64,000 bases of DNA from assembly GCF_003003095.1 (NCBI RefSeq), contig NZ_PVTT01000001.1, positions 1,178,001-1,242,000 of the forward strand, read 5' to 3'. The stretch is from Hasllibacter halocynthiae. GTDB taxonomy: Bacteria > Pseudomonadota > Alphaproteobacteria > Rhodobacterales > Rhodobacteraceae. The translations under genes were made by a program, and so were the position numbers. This document shows, piece after piece, positions 28,769-38,139 of the stretch (positions within the stretch are counted from its first letter, which is position 1; each line of letters starts with the position of its first letter). Under the pieces are notes generated by a model, which was given only the letters and a program-made list of their open reading frames with translations, searched no databases and was not told the DNA's origin.

Positions 28769-29569
28769 CTAGGCGCCCCAGATGTAGATGGAGAAGAAGA
28801 GGAACAGCCAAACCACGTCCACGAAGTGCCAGTACCAGGCCGCCGCCTCGAAGCCCACGTGCTTCTCGGGGGTGAAGGCGCCGTTCTGCAGGCGGATCAG
28901 GCACACGGCGAGGAAGATCGTCCCGATGATGACGTGCGCGCCGTGGAAGCCCGTCGCCATGAAGAAGTTCGCGCCGTAGATGTTGCCCGCGAAGCCGAAG
29001 GCCGCGTGGGTGTACTCGTAGGCCTGGAAGAAGGTGAAGATCACCCCCAGCACGATGGCCAGGATCAGCCCGTTGCGCATGTCGCGGCGATTGTTCTCGT
29101 GAACGAGGGCGTGGTGCGCCCAAGTCGCCGCCGCGCCCGAGCACAGCAGGATCAGCGTGTTGATCAGCGGCAGGTGCCAGGGATCGAAGGTCTCGATCGA
29201 GGGGGGCGGCCACTGTCCTTCGGAGAAGGTCTCCATCGGATAGAGGGCGTGCTTGAAGAAGGACCAGAACCATGCCGCGAAGAACATCACCTCGGACATG
29301 ATGAAGAGGATGAAGCCGTAGCGCAGGCCGATCCGCACCACGGGCGTGTGGTCACCAGCCGCGCTCTCGGCGGAGACCTCGGCCCACCAGCCGAACATCA
29401 CGTAGAGGACGCCGACGAGGCCGGCGAGGAACACCCAAGGCGTGCCGGAGGCGGCCGGCGACATCCAGAGGACGCCCCCGAACAGCATCACGAAGCCGAA
29501 GACGGACCCGAGGAACGGATAGATCGAGGGGGGTAGGATGTGGTAGTCGTGGTTCTTGGCGCCTGCCAT
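28769..29569 (-). CDS. ctaE: Cytochrome c oxidase subunit III
   Basis: A 266-residue integral membrane subunit of the aa3-type oxidase, with seven predicted helices. The start [22 protein letters not shown] and the motifs [20 protein letters not shown] and [11 protein letters not shown] are characteristic. It does not bind metal but stabilises subunit I and proton uptake. It is 4 nt downstream of ctaG and is followed by a terminator. Subunit I (ctaD) is not in the window. Confidence 0.97.
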   Translation of the reverse strand: MAGAKNHDYHILPPSIYPFLGSVFGFVMLFGGVLWMSPAASGTPWVFLAGLVGVLYVMFGWWAEVSAESAAGDHTPVVRIGLRYGFILFIMSEVMFFAAWFWSFFKHALYPMETFSEGQWPPPSIETFDPWHLPLINTLILLCSGAAATWAHHALVHENNRRDMRNGLILAIVLGVIFTFFQAYEYTHAAFGFAGNIYGANFFMATGFHGAHVIIGTIFLAVCLIRLQNGAFTPEKHVGFEAAAWYWHFVDVVWLFLFFSIYIWGA

Positions 29570-29573
29570 GCGT

Positions 29574-30140
29574 TCAGCCCTCGCTGGGTTCGTCGTTCAA
29601 GGCCGCCTGCTCGATCGTGGGATCGTCGAGGCGGTGGAAGGTGTAGCTCAGGGTGATCGTGTGCACGAACTGCGCGTCGCGGTCATCCACGATCTCGGGA
29701 TCGACGAAGAAGGTGACGGGCATGCGCATCGTCTCGCCGGGCCGCAGCAGCTGCTCCTCGAAGCAGAAGCAGTCGATCTTCGTGAAGAACCCGCCGGCCT
29801 CGAAGGGCGCGACATTGTAGGATGCCCGGCCGGCGACCGGCACGTCGAGCGGGTTCGTCGCCTCGTAGAAGGCGATCGCCGTCTCGCCGATCGGAACTTC
29901 GACGGTGCGGATGACCGGCTCGAACTCCCATGGCATGTCGCGCTCGACGGAGGCGTCGAAGCGCACGCGAATCGTCCGGTCCAGGACGTCGCTCTCGTTC
30001 GCGACGGCGATCCCGGGATCGCCGCCGAAGCCGGTGACGCGACAGAACCAGTCATAGAAGGGCACCGACGCCCAGGCGAGCGCGCCCATCGTCACGACGA
30101 CGCCGGCCGCCTGGAAGGCCGTCCGGGTCTTGGGATCCAT
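29574..30140 (-). CDS. ctaG: Cytochrome c oxidase assembly protein CtaG (Cox11)
   Basis: A 188-residue copper chaperone anchored by one N-terminal helix (about 12-30), with a periplasmic immunoglobulin-like domain. The Cu(I)-binding pair is in CFCFEEQ ([15 protein letters not shown]), the Cox11 signature. It delivers copper to the CuB site of subunit I. It lies immediately after the small membrane protein gene and before ctaE. Confidence 0.97.
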   Translation of the reverse strand: MDPKTRTAFQAAGVVVTMGALAWASVPFYDWFCRVTGFGGDPGIAVANESDVLDRTIRVRFDASVERDMPWEFEPVIRTVEVPIGETAIAFYEATNPLDVPVAGRASYNVAPFEAGGFFTKIDCFCFEEQLLRPGETMRMPVTFFVDPEIVDDRDAQFVHTITLSYTFHRLDDPTIEQAALNDEPSEG

Positions 30141-30362
30141 CTACCCGTCCTCCCCCGGCAGCGGCGCGGGCGCATCCAGCGTCTCGGGCACCGCGAGCGC
30201 GGGGCGGGCGACGTGGTCGAAGCCCTCGACCGCCCCCGTGCCGTTTATCTTCACGACCGAGATCGCGAACACGACCACGATGAACCCGATCAGCGTCAGA
30301 CCGAGGCCGACGTTCCGGGACCGCCGCCGCTCGTGCAGCTCATGGGTGGGGCGCAGCGTCAT
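30141..30362 (-). CDS. Small single-helix protein of the ctaB-ctaG interval (CoxF-like)
   Basis: A 73-residue protein with a basic N-terminus (HELHERRRSRN), one membrane helix (about residues 19-38) and a Pro-rich tail. Rhodobacterales cox operons often have such a small gene between ctaB and ctaG, sometimes named coxF or 'cytochrome oxidase assembly'. It begins inside the ctaB stop (ATGA overlap) and ends 1 nt before ctaG, so it is a fully coupled operon member. The helix sequence GLGLTLIGFIVVVFAISVVK also resembles the N-terminal anchors of CtaG-type proteins. Its role is not established. Confidence 0.8.
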   Translation of the reverse strand: MTLRPTHELHERRRSRNVGLGLTLIGFIVVVFAISVVKINGTGAVEGFDHVARPALAVPETLDAPAPLPGEDG

Positions 30363-31294
30363 CGGAAAGCCCCCAGCACCGTGCCGTGCAGCGCCGCCTG
30401 CACCATGATCGCGCCGAAGAGCACGAAGAGGTAGGCGAGGCTGTCGCGGAACACCCTCTTCTCGACGGCGTAACCGTCCGCCTCGGCCATGACCTCGTCC
30501 CGCCGGAAGATCGCCCATGCGCCGCGGAGGAAGATGCCGTGCATCACGAGGGCGGCGGCGAGGTAGATCGGACCGCCCACGGAGGTGAAGGCCAGCCCCA
30601 GCGCGACCGGGGTCAGCGCCACGGTGTACCACCAGACATGCCGCCGGGTCGCCGGCCTGCCATGGGTGACCGTCAGCATGGGCACGCCGGCGTCGTCGTA
30701 GTCGGACCGCATGAAGAGGGCGAGCGCCCAGAAGTGCGGCGGGGTCCACATGAAGATCAGCAGGAACATCATCACCGATTCCGCCGAGACGCCGCCCGTC
30801 GCGACGGCCCAGCCGATCATCGGCGGGAACGCCCCCGCCGCCCCGCCGATCACGATGTTCTGCGGCGTCGAGCGCTTGAGCCACATCGAGTAGACGACGG
30901 CGTAGAAGAAGATGGTAAAGGCCAGCAGACCGGCGGCGATCCAGTTCGTCGCCAGCCCAAGCATGACGACGGCGAAGGCCGAGAGGACGAGACCCAGCGC
31001 CATCGCCTCGGACGGCTGGACCCGTCCGGCGGGAATGGGGCGGCCGCGGGTGCGCCGCATCACGGCGTCGATGTCCGCGTCCCACCACATGTTCAGGGCG
31101 CCCGACGCACCGCCGCCCAGTGCGATGAAGAGGATCGCCGCCAAGCCGATGACCGGGTGGACGGCCACCGGCGCGGCCACGATGCCGGCGATGGCCGTGA
31201 ACACCACCAGGACCATCACGCGCGGCTTCAGGAGGGCGACGTAATCGCCGAACCCCGGCTCGCCATAGCGCTCGAAATGGGTCGCGTCGGACAT
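30359..31294 (-). CDS. ctaB: Protoheme IX farnesyltransferase (heme O synthase)
   Basis: A 311-residue UbiA-family prenyltransferase with about nine membrane helices. It converts heme b to heme o for the aa3 oxidase. The first Asp-rich motif is NMWWDADIDAVMRRTRGRPIP, and the second polar loop is in MRSDYDDAGVPML. The N-terminus DYVALLKPRVMVLVVFTAIAG is typical. It lies 67 nt downstream of ctaC with two GC hairpins in between, and overlaps the small coxF-like gene. Confidence 0.97.
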   Translation of the reverse strand: MSDATHFERYGEPGFGDYVALLKPRVMVLVVFTAIAGIVAAPVAVHPVIGLAAILFIALGGGASGALNMWWDADIDAVMRRTRGRPIPAGRVQPSEAMALGLVLSAFAVVMLGLATNWIAAGLLAFTIFFYAVVYSMWLKRSTPQNIVIGGAAGAFPPMIGWAVATGGVSAESVMMFLLIFMWTPPHFWALALFMRSDYDDAGVPMLTVTHGRPATRRHVWWYTVALTPVALGLAFTSVGGPIYLAAALVMHGIFLRGAWAIFRRDEVMAEADGYAVEKRVFRDSLAYLFVLFGAIMVQAALHGTVLGAFR

Positions 31295-31306
31295 CCGTTA
31301 TGCCAA

Positions 31307-31351
31307 CCGGCGGATCCTCCGCCGGCCCCTGCTGACGGGGGCGGCGCCCCC
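31307..31351 (-). promoter_or_regulatory. Two perfect GC hairpins between ctaC and ctaB
   Basis: CCGGCGGA/TCCGCCGG (31307-31325, three-nt loop) and GGGGGC/GCCCCC (31337-31351, three-nt loop) stand back to back in the 67-nt gap. Neither has a T run. They may act as a partial terminator or stabilise the 3' end of ctaC mRNA, lowering assembly-factor expression relative to subunit II. This is inference from structure. Confidence 0.5.
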
Positions 31352-31361
31352 AAGGGTTGCG

Positions 31362-32201
31362 TTAGCCTTCCAGCGCAGCGGTCTGCACGCTCGCGCCGCC
31401 CTGCTCGACCAGCCACTCCTGATAGACCTCGGGCGAGACGACGTGGACCGTGATCGGCATGTAGGCGTGGTCCTTGCCACATAGCTCGGAGCACTGGCCG
31501 AAGTAGACGCCCTCGCGCTCGGCGGCGAACCAGAGCTCGGCCAGGCGGCCGGGGATCGCATCCTGCTTCACGCCGAAGGCCGGGATCGTCCAGGAGTGGA
31601 TCACGTCAGCGCCCGTCACCTGCATCACGACCGTGGCGCCCGTGGGCACGACGATCGGGTTGTCGGTCGCCAGGAGGTAGAGGCTCTCGTCGTAGCCGTA
31701 GTCAGCGAGATCCTCGCGCGCGAGCATGAATTGCTCGAACGCGATGCCCTCGTCGACGTATTCGTAGCCCCAGTACCACTGGTAGCCAGTCACCTTGATG
31801 GTGATGTCGGCCTCCGGGATCTCCTGCTGGTGGAAGAGGACCGGAAGCGAGAACGCGCCGATGAAGAAGAGGATCAGGATCGGCACGACCGTCCACGCCA
31901 CCTCGATCGGCGAGTTGTGGGTGAACGTCGCCGGGGTCGGGTTCCGGCGGCGGTTGTAGCGCACGATGACGATCCCGATCAGGGCGGTCACGAACACAGT
32001 GATCACCGTGATGATGATCGTCACCATCCAGTCGAGGCCCTGGAGCTGGCGCGCCAGCTCGGTCGCGGCAGGCTGGAAATCGATCCCGGCGGCGCTGGGC
32101 GCGCCGACGACCGGAAGCTCGTCCAGCACTTCCTGCGCACGGGCGGCGCCGCCGAGAAGGGCCGCGCCGAAGGTCGCCGTCAGAGCCGAGAGATTCCGCA
32201 T
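31362..32201 (-). CDS. ctaC: Cytochrome c oxidase subunit II
   Basis: A 279-residue subunit carrying the CuA centre that accepts electrons from cytochrome c. A signal peptide (1-22) is followed by two helices (about 58-82 and 100-123) and a periplasmic cupredoxin domain. CuA ligands are visible: His202, Cys237 and Cys241 in CSELCG, His245 and Met248. The aromatic electron-entry patch YQWYWGYEY is at 140-148. It is the first gene of the oxidase cluster and is divergent from tldD. Confidence 0.97.
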   Translation of the reverse strand: MRNLSALTATFGAALLGGAARAQEVLDELPVVGAPSAAGIDFQPAATELARQLQGLDWMVTIIITVITVFVTALIGIVIVRYNRRRNPTPATFTHNSPIEVAWTVVPILILFFIGAFSLPVLFHQQEIPEADITIKVTGYQWYWGYEYVDEGIAFEQFMLAREDLADYGYDESLYLLATDNPIVVPTGATVVMQVTGADVIHSWTIPAFGVKQDAIPGRLAELWFAAEREGVYFGQCSELCGKDHAYMPITVHVVSPEVYQEWLVEQGGASVQTAALEG

Positions 32202-32376
32202 ATCGTCTTCCTGACTGGGTGGTCCCGCGCGGCCCGTCGCGGGGCGCGCCTTTGCTCGTGCGGGGTCTGACCATATCTAGCCTCTGACCTCAATGGGGCA
32301 TGCCGCGTCACAACCGCGCGCGGCGGCCCCCGCTTCCCCCGCGCGGCGCCCCGCCGCCCTTCCAGCAGGAGTGGCC

Positions 32377-33798
32377 ATGACCGACGAACCCTTCCGCCCG
32401 TTCGAGACCGCCATCGACGAGGAGGGCGCCCTAGGGATCCTGCGCGGCGCGCTCGAGGGCGCCGACGACGGCGAGCTCTTCCTCGAGCGGACCCGCACCG
32501 AGATGCTCAGCTTCGACGACGGGCGGCTCCGGACCGCGAACTACGACAGCGCCGAGGGATTCGGCCTGCGCGCCGTGCGCGGCGAGACGGCCGGCTACGC
32601 TCACTCGACCGAGATCACGGAGGCCGCGTTGCGCCGCGCCGCCGAGACTGCGCGCCTCGCGGTCGCCGGGGGCGGCGGGACGATGGCGCCGTCGCCCCGC
32701 CGGACGAATGCGCGCCTCTACACGGATGCCGACCCCATCGCCGGCGCGCCCTTCGGCGTGAAGGTCGAGACGCTGCGCGAGATCGACGCCTTCGCCCGCG
32801 ACCTCGACCCCCGCGTGGTCCAGGTCAGCGCCTCGCTGGGCGCGGGCCTGCAGGAGGTCGAGATCCTCCGCCCCGAGGGCTGGCGCGCTTCCGACGTCCG
32901 GCCGATGGCCCGCCTCTACGTGCAGGTCACCGTCGAGAAGGACGGCCGGCGCGAGTCCGGCGGGTCGGGCGGGGGCGGGCGCACGGACCTTGCCGGGCTG
33001 ATGACGGCCGGGGGCTGGCAGGCCCATGTGCGCGAGGCGCTGCGAATCGCGCTCGTCAACCTCGAGGCCGAGCCGGCGCCCGCGGGAGTGATGGACGTGC
33101 TCCTCGGGCCGGGCTGGCCCGGCATCCTCCTCCACGAGGCGGTGGGGCACGGGCTGGAGGGCGATTTCAACCGCAAGGAATCGAGCGCCTTCGCCGGCCT
33201 CATGGGCCAGCGCGTCGCAGCGCCCGGCGTCACCGTGCTGGACGACGGCACGATCCCGGACCGGCGCGGCAGCCTCACGATCGACGACGAGGGCACGCCG
33301 TCGGGCCGCAACACCCTCATCGAGGACGGGGTGCTCGTGGGATACATGCAGGATCGGCAGAACGCCCGCCTGATGGGGGTGGAGCCTACGGGCAACGGCC
33401 GCCGCCAGAGCTTCGCGCACATCCCGATGCCGCGCATGACGAACACCTACATGCTGGGCGGCGACGCCGACCCGAAGGCGCTGCTGGCGGACCTCGAGGA
33501 TGGGATCTACGCGGTCGGGTTCGGCGGCGGTCAGGTCGACATCACGAACGGCAAGTTCGTCTTCTCCTGCACGGAGGCCTATCGCGTGAAGGACGGCGTA
33601 GTCGGCGCGCCCGTGAAGGGGGCCACGCTGATCGGCGACGGCGCGACGGCGCTGACGAAGATCCGCGGGATCGGCAACGACATGGCGCTGGATCCGGGGA
33701 TCGGGAACTGCGGCAAGGCGGGGCAGTGGGTGCCGGTCGGCGTGGGGCAACCCTCCCTCCTGATGGGCGGGCTGACGGTGGGCGGCGCGGCGGCCTGA
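32377..33798 (+). CDS. tldD: Metalloprotease TldD
   Basis: A 473-residue subunit of the TldD/TldE zinc protease, which in other bacteria matures modified peptides and degrades unfolded peptides. The zinc motif His253-Glu254-x3-His258 is in LLHEAVGHGLEGDF, and further conserved blocks (DDGTIPDRRGSLTIDDEGTP, CTEAYRV) are present. CAGGAG precedes the ATG. The partner tldE/pmbA is not in this window. Confidence 0.96.
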   Translation: MTDEPFRPFETAIDEEGALGILRGALEGADDGELFLERTRTEMLSFDDGRLRTANYDSAEGFGLRAVRGETAGYAHSTEITEAALRRAAETARLAVAGGGGTMAPSPRRTNARLYTDADPIAGAPFGVKVETLREIDAFARDLDPRVVQVSASLGAGLQEVEILRPEGWRASDVRPMARLYVQVTVEKDGRRESGGSGGGGRTDLAGLMTAGGWQAHVREALRIALVNLEAEPAPAGVMDVLLGPGWPGILLHEAVGHGLEGDFNRKESSAFAGLMGQRVAAPGVTVLDDGTIPDRRGSLTIDDEGTPSGRNTLIEDGVLVGYMQDRQNARLMGVEPTGNGRRQSFAHIPMPRMTNTYMLGGDADPKALLADLEDGIYAVGFGGGQVDITNGKFVFSCTEAYRVKDGVVGAPVKGATLIGDGATALTKIRGIGNDMALDPGIGNCGKAGQWVPVGVGQPSLLMGGLTVGGAAA

Positions 33799-33918
33799 TG
33801 CGGCGGTGACCCTGCGCGGCCACCCAAGCGGCCCCCGATCCGCCGGGCCGATGGGACTGGTGATCGTCGGCCGCGCAGACGTCTTCGGGCCGATGTGGCC
33901 GTTTTCGTGCATCGTACG

Positions 33919-33941
33919 GAGGGCGTTAACGCCCTCTTAAC
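33919..33941. promoter_or_regulatory. CtrA-type box within an 18-bp palindrome upstream of dprA
   Basis: TTAA (33926-33929), seven bases, then TTAAC (33937-33941) matches the full CtrA consensus TTAA-N7-TTAAC. The first half-site is the centre of a perfect 18-bp palindrome, GAGGGCGTTAACGCCCTC (33919-33936). The box lies 51 nt before the dprA ATG. A TAGAAG -10-like element at 33952-33957 would put the box over the -35 region, as in promoters activated by CtrA. Confidence 0.6.
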
Positions 33942-33991
33942 CCGCTGCCGCTAGAAGTGATTCCGCAAGCAGGCGGAGGCGGGTTCCACCC

Positions 33992-35428
33992 ATGGACGGA
34001 AGCTCGGGTCCCGAACCCCACCCCACCCCCCACCCCAGCGGGGCCGAGCGTCTGGACCGCCTCCGCCTGCTTCGCTCCCGCCGGATCGGCCCGGCTACCT
34101 TCGCCAGGTTGATGACGGCGCACGGCACCGCCCGCAGGGCGGTCGAGCTGCTGCCTGCCCTGGCGAGCGAGGCCGGCCTGCCGGGCTACGTCCCCTGCCC
34201 CGAGGCCGTCGCCCGACGCGAGATGGCGGAGGGGGCCCGCCATGGCGCCAGGGCGATCTTCGCCGACGACCCCGAATGGCCAGCCGCGCTGCGAGAGGTC
34301 GAGAACGCACCCGCGATGCTCTGGGCCCGGGGCGACCTCTCGCTCCTTTCCCGGCCAGCCGTGGCGCTGATCGGCGCGCGCGACGCCTCCTCGCTGGGGC
34401 TGCGTATGGCCCGCTCGCTGGCCTCCGGGCTGGGCGAGGCCGGGTTCGCGACGGTCTCCGGCCTCGCGCGGGGGATCGACGCCGCCGCGCACGACGCCGC
34501 GCTGCCCCACGGCACGATCGCCGTCCTGGCGGGCGGCATCGCCGCGACGCATCCCGCCCTCGACGAGGCGCTGATGACGCGCGTGGCGCGCGGCGGCCTC
34601 CTCCTGTCGGAGCATCCGCCCGGCCGGGTGCCCGGCGCGCGCGACTTTCCGCGCCGCAACCGGATCGTCGCCGGCCTCGCCCGCGCAGTGGTGGTGGTCG
34701 AGGCGGCGGCGCGCTCTGGCTCGATGATCACGGCACGGATGGCGCTGGACCAGGGGCGCGAGGTGCTGGCCGTGCCGGGGCACCCGCTCGATCCCCGCGC
34801 GGCCGGCTGCAACATGCTGATCCGCGACGGCGCCACCCTTGTGCGCGGGCCGCAGGACGTCTCCCAGGCCGTGGGCCGGGCCGACGAGGCCGGGCTGCCC
34901 CTCTGGGCCGCCGTGCCGTCCCCGGAGGCTCCGGCGCCGAAGGCAACGCAGGCCAGCCGGCCCGAGGCAGCGCCCTTCGCCGCAGCCCCGGCCCCGGCCC
35001 CGTCGGCCAAGGAAGCCGAGTCGTCCGAAAGGAAGAGGACCGCGATGCCCTGGAGGGGCAGGCGGAGGAATGCAGGCCCTGCGGCGGCGGACGGACCTCG
35101 CGGCGATCCGGGGGGCGCGCGGAGGGCGGCGTCGCCTCCCGCCGCGGAAGCCGGCGGGACCGGTCCCGCCCGAGGCCACGTTCGCACGCCGCGTTCCGGC
35201 GGCGCGGAAGCCGCGTCACCGGACGGCGATGCCGAATGCGCCGGGATCCGGCCCGGTAGCACCGTCGCACAGGCGATCCTGGCGCGGCTGGCGGACGCCC
35301 CGGCGGACGAGGACCAGCTCATCCGCGCCTCGGGCGCCTGCCCGGGCGAGGTGGCGCCCGCCCTTCTCGCGCTCGAGCTCGACGGCCGGATCGAGCGGCG
35401 GGCCGGGGGCCGGATCCACCTTTCCTGA
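33992..35428 (+). CDS. dprA: DNA-processing protein DprA
   Basis: A 478-residue protein that loads RecA on incoming single-stranded DNA in natural transformation and gene-transfer-agent uptake. A SAM-like N-terminal region (15-60) precedes the Rossmann core with IGARDASSLG (127-136), SGLARGIDAAAHD (156-168), FPRRNRIVAGLA (219-230) and ARSGSMITA (240-248). A C-terminal winged helix (about 425-478) closes the protein. Between core and winged helix is an unusually long Ala/Pro/Arg-rich linker of about 110 residues. A CtrA-type box lies just upstream. Confidence 0.94.
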   Translation: MDGSSGPEPHPTPHPSGAERLDRLRLLRSRRIGPATFARLMTAHGTARRAVELLPALASEAGLPGYVPCPEAVARREMAEGARHGARAIFADDPEWPAALREVENAPAMLWARGDLSLLSRPAVALIGARDASSLGLRMARSLASGLGEAGFATVSGLARGIDAAAHDAALPHGTIAVLAGGIAATHPALDEALMTRVARGGLLLSEHPPGRVPGARDFPRRNRIVAGLARAVVVVEAAARSGSMITARMALDQGREVLAVPGHPLDPRAAGCNMLIRDGATLVRGPQDVSQAVGRADEAGLPLWAAVPSPEAPAPKATQASRPEAAPFAAAPAPAPSAKEAESSERKRTAMPWRGRRRNAGPAAADGPRGDPGGARRAASPPAAEAGGTGPARGHVRTPRSGGAEAASPDGDAECAGIRPGSTVAQAILARLADAPADEDQLIRASGACPGEVAPALLALELDGRIERRAGGRIHLS

Positions 35429-35529
35429 AGGTCCGTTCCGGGGCGGCCGATTGACAAGGCCCGCGGCGCCCCCACATCTGCGGCCACTCCGCCGGGCGCC
35501 ACTCGGCCCCGTCCCCCCGAGGAGCCGCC

Positions 35530-38127
35530 ATGCCCGTCGTCGTCGTCGAATCCCCCGCCAAGGCCAAGACGATCAACAAGTATCTCGGGCCCGACTACAC
35601 CGTCTTGGCCAGCTACGGCCATGTCCGCGACCTGCCCCCGAAGGACGGCAGCGTCGACACCGAGCACGGCTTCGACATGAAATGGGAGGTGGACGCCGCC
35701 TCCAAGAAGCACGTGAAGGCCATCGCCGACGCGCTGAAGGACGACCCCGAGCTGATCCTCGCCACCGACCCCGACCGCGAGGGCGAGGCGATCTCATGGC
35801 ATCTGGCGGAGGAGCTCGGCCGCCGCCGCGACACCGCGAAGAAGGTGAAGGAGCACCCGCCCAAGCGCGTGGTCTTCAATCAGATTACCAAGAACGCCGT
35901 GACAGAGGCGATGAAGAGCCCCCGGGAGGTCGACGCCCCCCTCGTCGAGGCCTATCTCGCGCGCCGCGCGCTGGACTATCTCGTGGGGTTCAACCTCTCG
36001 CCCGTGCTCTGGCGCAAGCTGCCGGGCGCGAAGTCGGCCGGGCGCGTCCAGTCCGTCTGCCTGCGCCTGATCGTAGAGCGCGAGATGGAGATCGAGGCCT
36101 TCAAGCCGCGCGAGTACTGGTCCGTCACCGCCCAGCTGGAGACACCGCGCGGCAAGGGGTTCGAGGCGCGCCTGACGGTTCTCGGCGGCAGGAAGCTGGA
36201 CAAGTTCGACCTCGCGACGGAGGTGGACGCGGACCTCGCCGTCCAGGCGGTCAACTCGCGCGACCTCGCGATCAAGTCGGTCGAGGCCAAGCCAACGACG
36301 CGTAACCCCGCCGCGCCTTTCATGACCTCGACCCTCCAGCAGGAGGCGAGCCGCAAGTTCGGCATGGGCGCCCGCCAGACCATGAGCGCGGCGCAACGCC
36401 TCTACGAGGCGGGGCTGATCACCTACATGCGGACCGACGGCATCGACATGGCGCCCGAGGCGGTGATGGCGACGCGCGACTACATCAAGGCGGAGTACGG
36501 CGAGGACTACCTCCCCAATTCCCCGCGCATGTACAAGAACAAGGCCAAGAATGCCCAGGAAGCGCACGAGTGCATCAGGCCCACGGACGTCGCCGTGGCG
36601 CCGGCGAAGCTGCGCCTCTCGGACCCGGACCAGCGCAAGCTCTACGACCTGATCTGGAAGCGCACCGTGGCCTGCCAGATGGCCGCCGCGAAGCTGGAGC
36701 GGACGACCGTGGACATCGCCTCCGCCGATGGCGAGGTCGAGCTGCGCGCCACCGGCCAACGCATCGCCTTCGACGGGTTCATCACCGTCTATACCGAAGG
36801 CCGCGACGAGCCGTCCGAGGACGAGGACGGTAAGATCCTGCCCCAGATCATGCAGGGCGAGGCGGCGAAGAAGCTGTCGGTCGATCCCGCCCAGCACTTT
36901 ACCCAACCCCCGCCGCGCTACACCGAGGCCACGCTGGTAAAGCGGATGGAGGAGCTGGGGATAGGCCGCCCCTCGACCTACGCCTCGATCGTCACGACGA
37001 TCCAGGACAGGGGCTACGTCGTGAAGGAGAAGGGCCGCCTGATCCCGGAGGACAAGGGCCGCCTCGTCACCGCGTTCCTCTCCAACTACTTCAGCCGCTA
37101 CGTGGGCTACGACTTCACCGCCGAGCTGGAAGGGGAGCTGGACGACGTCTCCGCCGGGGAGCGGGACTGGAAGGACGTGCTGGGTCGCTTCTGGGTCGAT
37201 TTCTCCGCCGCAATCGAGGAGACGGCCGACCTGCGGATCGGCGAGGTGCTCGAGAAGATCAACGAGGTGCTCGAGCCGCATCTCTTCCCCGATCCCGGCG
37301 ACGGGACCGACCCGCGTCTCTGCCCCAATTGCGGGGCAGGTCGCCTGTCGATGCGGACCGCTCGTTCGGGCGGGGCCTTCATCGGCTGCTCGAACTATCC
37401 CGAATGCCGCTATACCCGCCCCTTCGGACCCCCGGGGGCCGAGGGCGAGGACGGCGGCATCCCGCCGGAAGGAAAGCTTCTGGGCGAGGATCAAGGCGAC
37501 CCGATCACCCTGCATAAGGGTCGGTTCGGGCCGTTCGTCCAGCGCGGCGAGGGCGCCGAGGGCGAGAAGCCGCCCCGCGCCTCCGTCCCGGAGACCTGGC
37601 CACTCGAGGGCGTCGATCTGGAGAAGGCGGTGCGCCTCCTCTCCCTGCCCCGTCTGGTCGGGCAGCATCCAGAGGATGGCGTGAACATCTGGGCCGCCAT
37701 CGGACGCTACGGCCCCTACGTGAAGCACAACGACACCGTCGGGCGCGGCGGATCCTCGGCCTCGCTCGACGACGTGGAGGAGGTGTTCACCGTCGGCATG
37801 AACCGCGCGGTGGAGCTTCTCGCACAGAAGGCCGCCAGCCGCGGCGGACGGGGCCGCGCCGCCGCAAAGCCGCTTCACGAGGTCGGCGAGCACCCGGAGG
37901 GTGGCCCGATCGCGGTGATGGAAGGACGCTACGGCCCGTACGTGAAGTGGGAGAAGGTCAACGCCACGATTCCGAAGGACGTGAAGCCCGAGGATGTGAA
38001 CCTCGACCTCGCGCTGGAACTGATCGCCGAGAAGCAGGCGAAGAAAAGCAAGAACAAGAAGAAGACCACGCGCAAGCCCGCGGCGAAGAAACGAAAGGCG
38101 GCCGGCGGCAAGTCGGCGGCCGGTTGA
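35530..38127 (+). CDS. topA: DNA topoisomerase I
   Basis: An 865-residue type IA topoisomerase that relaxes negative supercoils. The Toprim domain starts VVVESPAKAKTINKYLG and has the acidic DPDREGEAI segment. The catalytic Tyr299 is in LITYMRTDG. A single canonical zinc finger begins at Cys598/Cys601 (CPNCGAG) and ends CSNYPEC. It is followed by two GRYGPYVK repeats, one degenerate copy (KGRFGPFVQ) and a Lys-rich tail, as is usual in alphaproteobacteria. It follows dprA at 101 nt. It converges on the RTX protease with 12 nt between stops. Confidence 0.98.
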   Translation: MPVVVVESPAKAKTINKYLGPDYTVLASYGHVRDLPPKDGSVDTEHGFDMKWEVDAASKKHVKAIADALKDDPELILATDPDREGEAISWHLAEELGRRRDTAKKVKEHPPKRVVFNQITKNAVTEAMKSPREVDAPLVEAYLARRALDYLVGFNLSPVLWRKLPGAKSAGRVQSVCLRLIVEREMEIEAFKPREYWSVTAQLETPRGKGFEARLTVLGGRKLDKFDLATEVDADLAVQAVNSRDLAIKSVEAKPTTRNPAAPFMTSTLQQEASRKFGMGARQTMSAAQRLYEAGLITYMRTDGIDMAPEAVMATRDYIKAEYGEDYLPNSPRMYKNKAKNAQEAHECIRPTDVAVAPAKLRLSDPDQRKLYDLIWKRTVACQMAAAKLERTTVDIASADGEVELRATGQRIAFDGFITVYTEGRDEPSEDEDGKILPQIMQGEAAKKLSVDPAQHFTQPPPRYTEATLVKRMEELGIGRPSTYASIVTTIQDRGYVVKEKGRLIPEDKGRLVTAFLSNYFSRYVGYDFTAELEGELDDVSAGERDWKDVLGRFWVDFSAAIEETADLRIGEVLEKINEVLEPHLFPDPGDGTDPRLCPNCGAGRLSMRTARSGGAFIGCSNYPECRYTRPFGPPGAEGEDGGIPPEGKLLGEDQGDPITLHKGRFGPFVQRGEGAEGEKPPRASVPETWPLEGVDLEKAVRLLSLPRLVGQHPEDGVNIWAAIGRYGPYVKHNDTVGRGGSSASLDDVEEVFTVGMNRAVELLAQKAASRGGRGRAAAKPLHEVGEHPEGGPIAVMEGRYGPYVKWEKVNATIPKDVKPEDVNLDLALELIAEKQAKKSKNKKKTTRKPAAKKRKAAGGKSAAG

Positions 38128-38139
38128 GGACGGTGGCTG

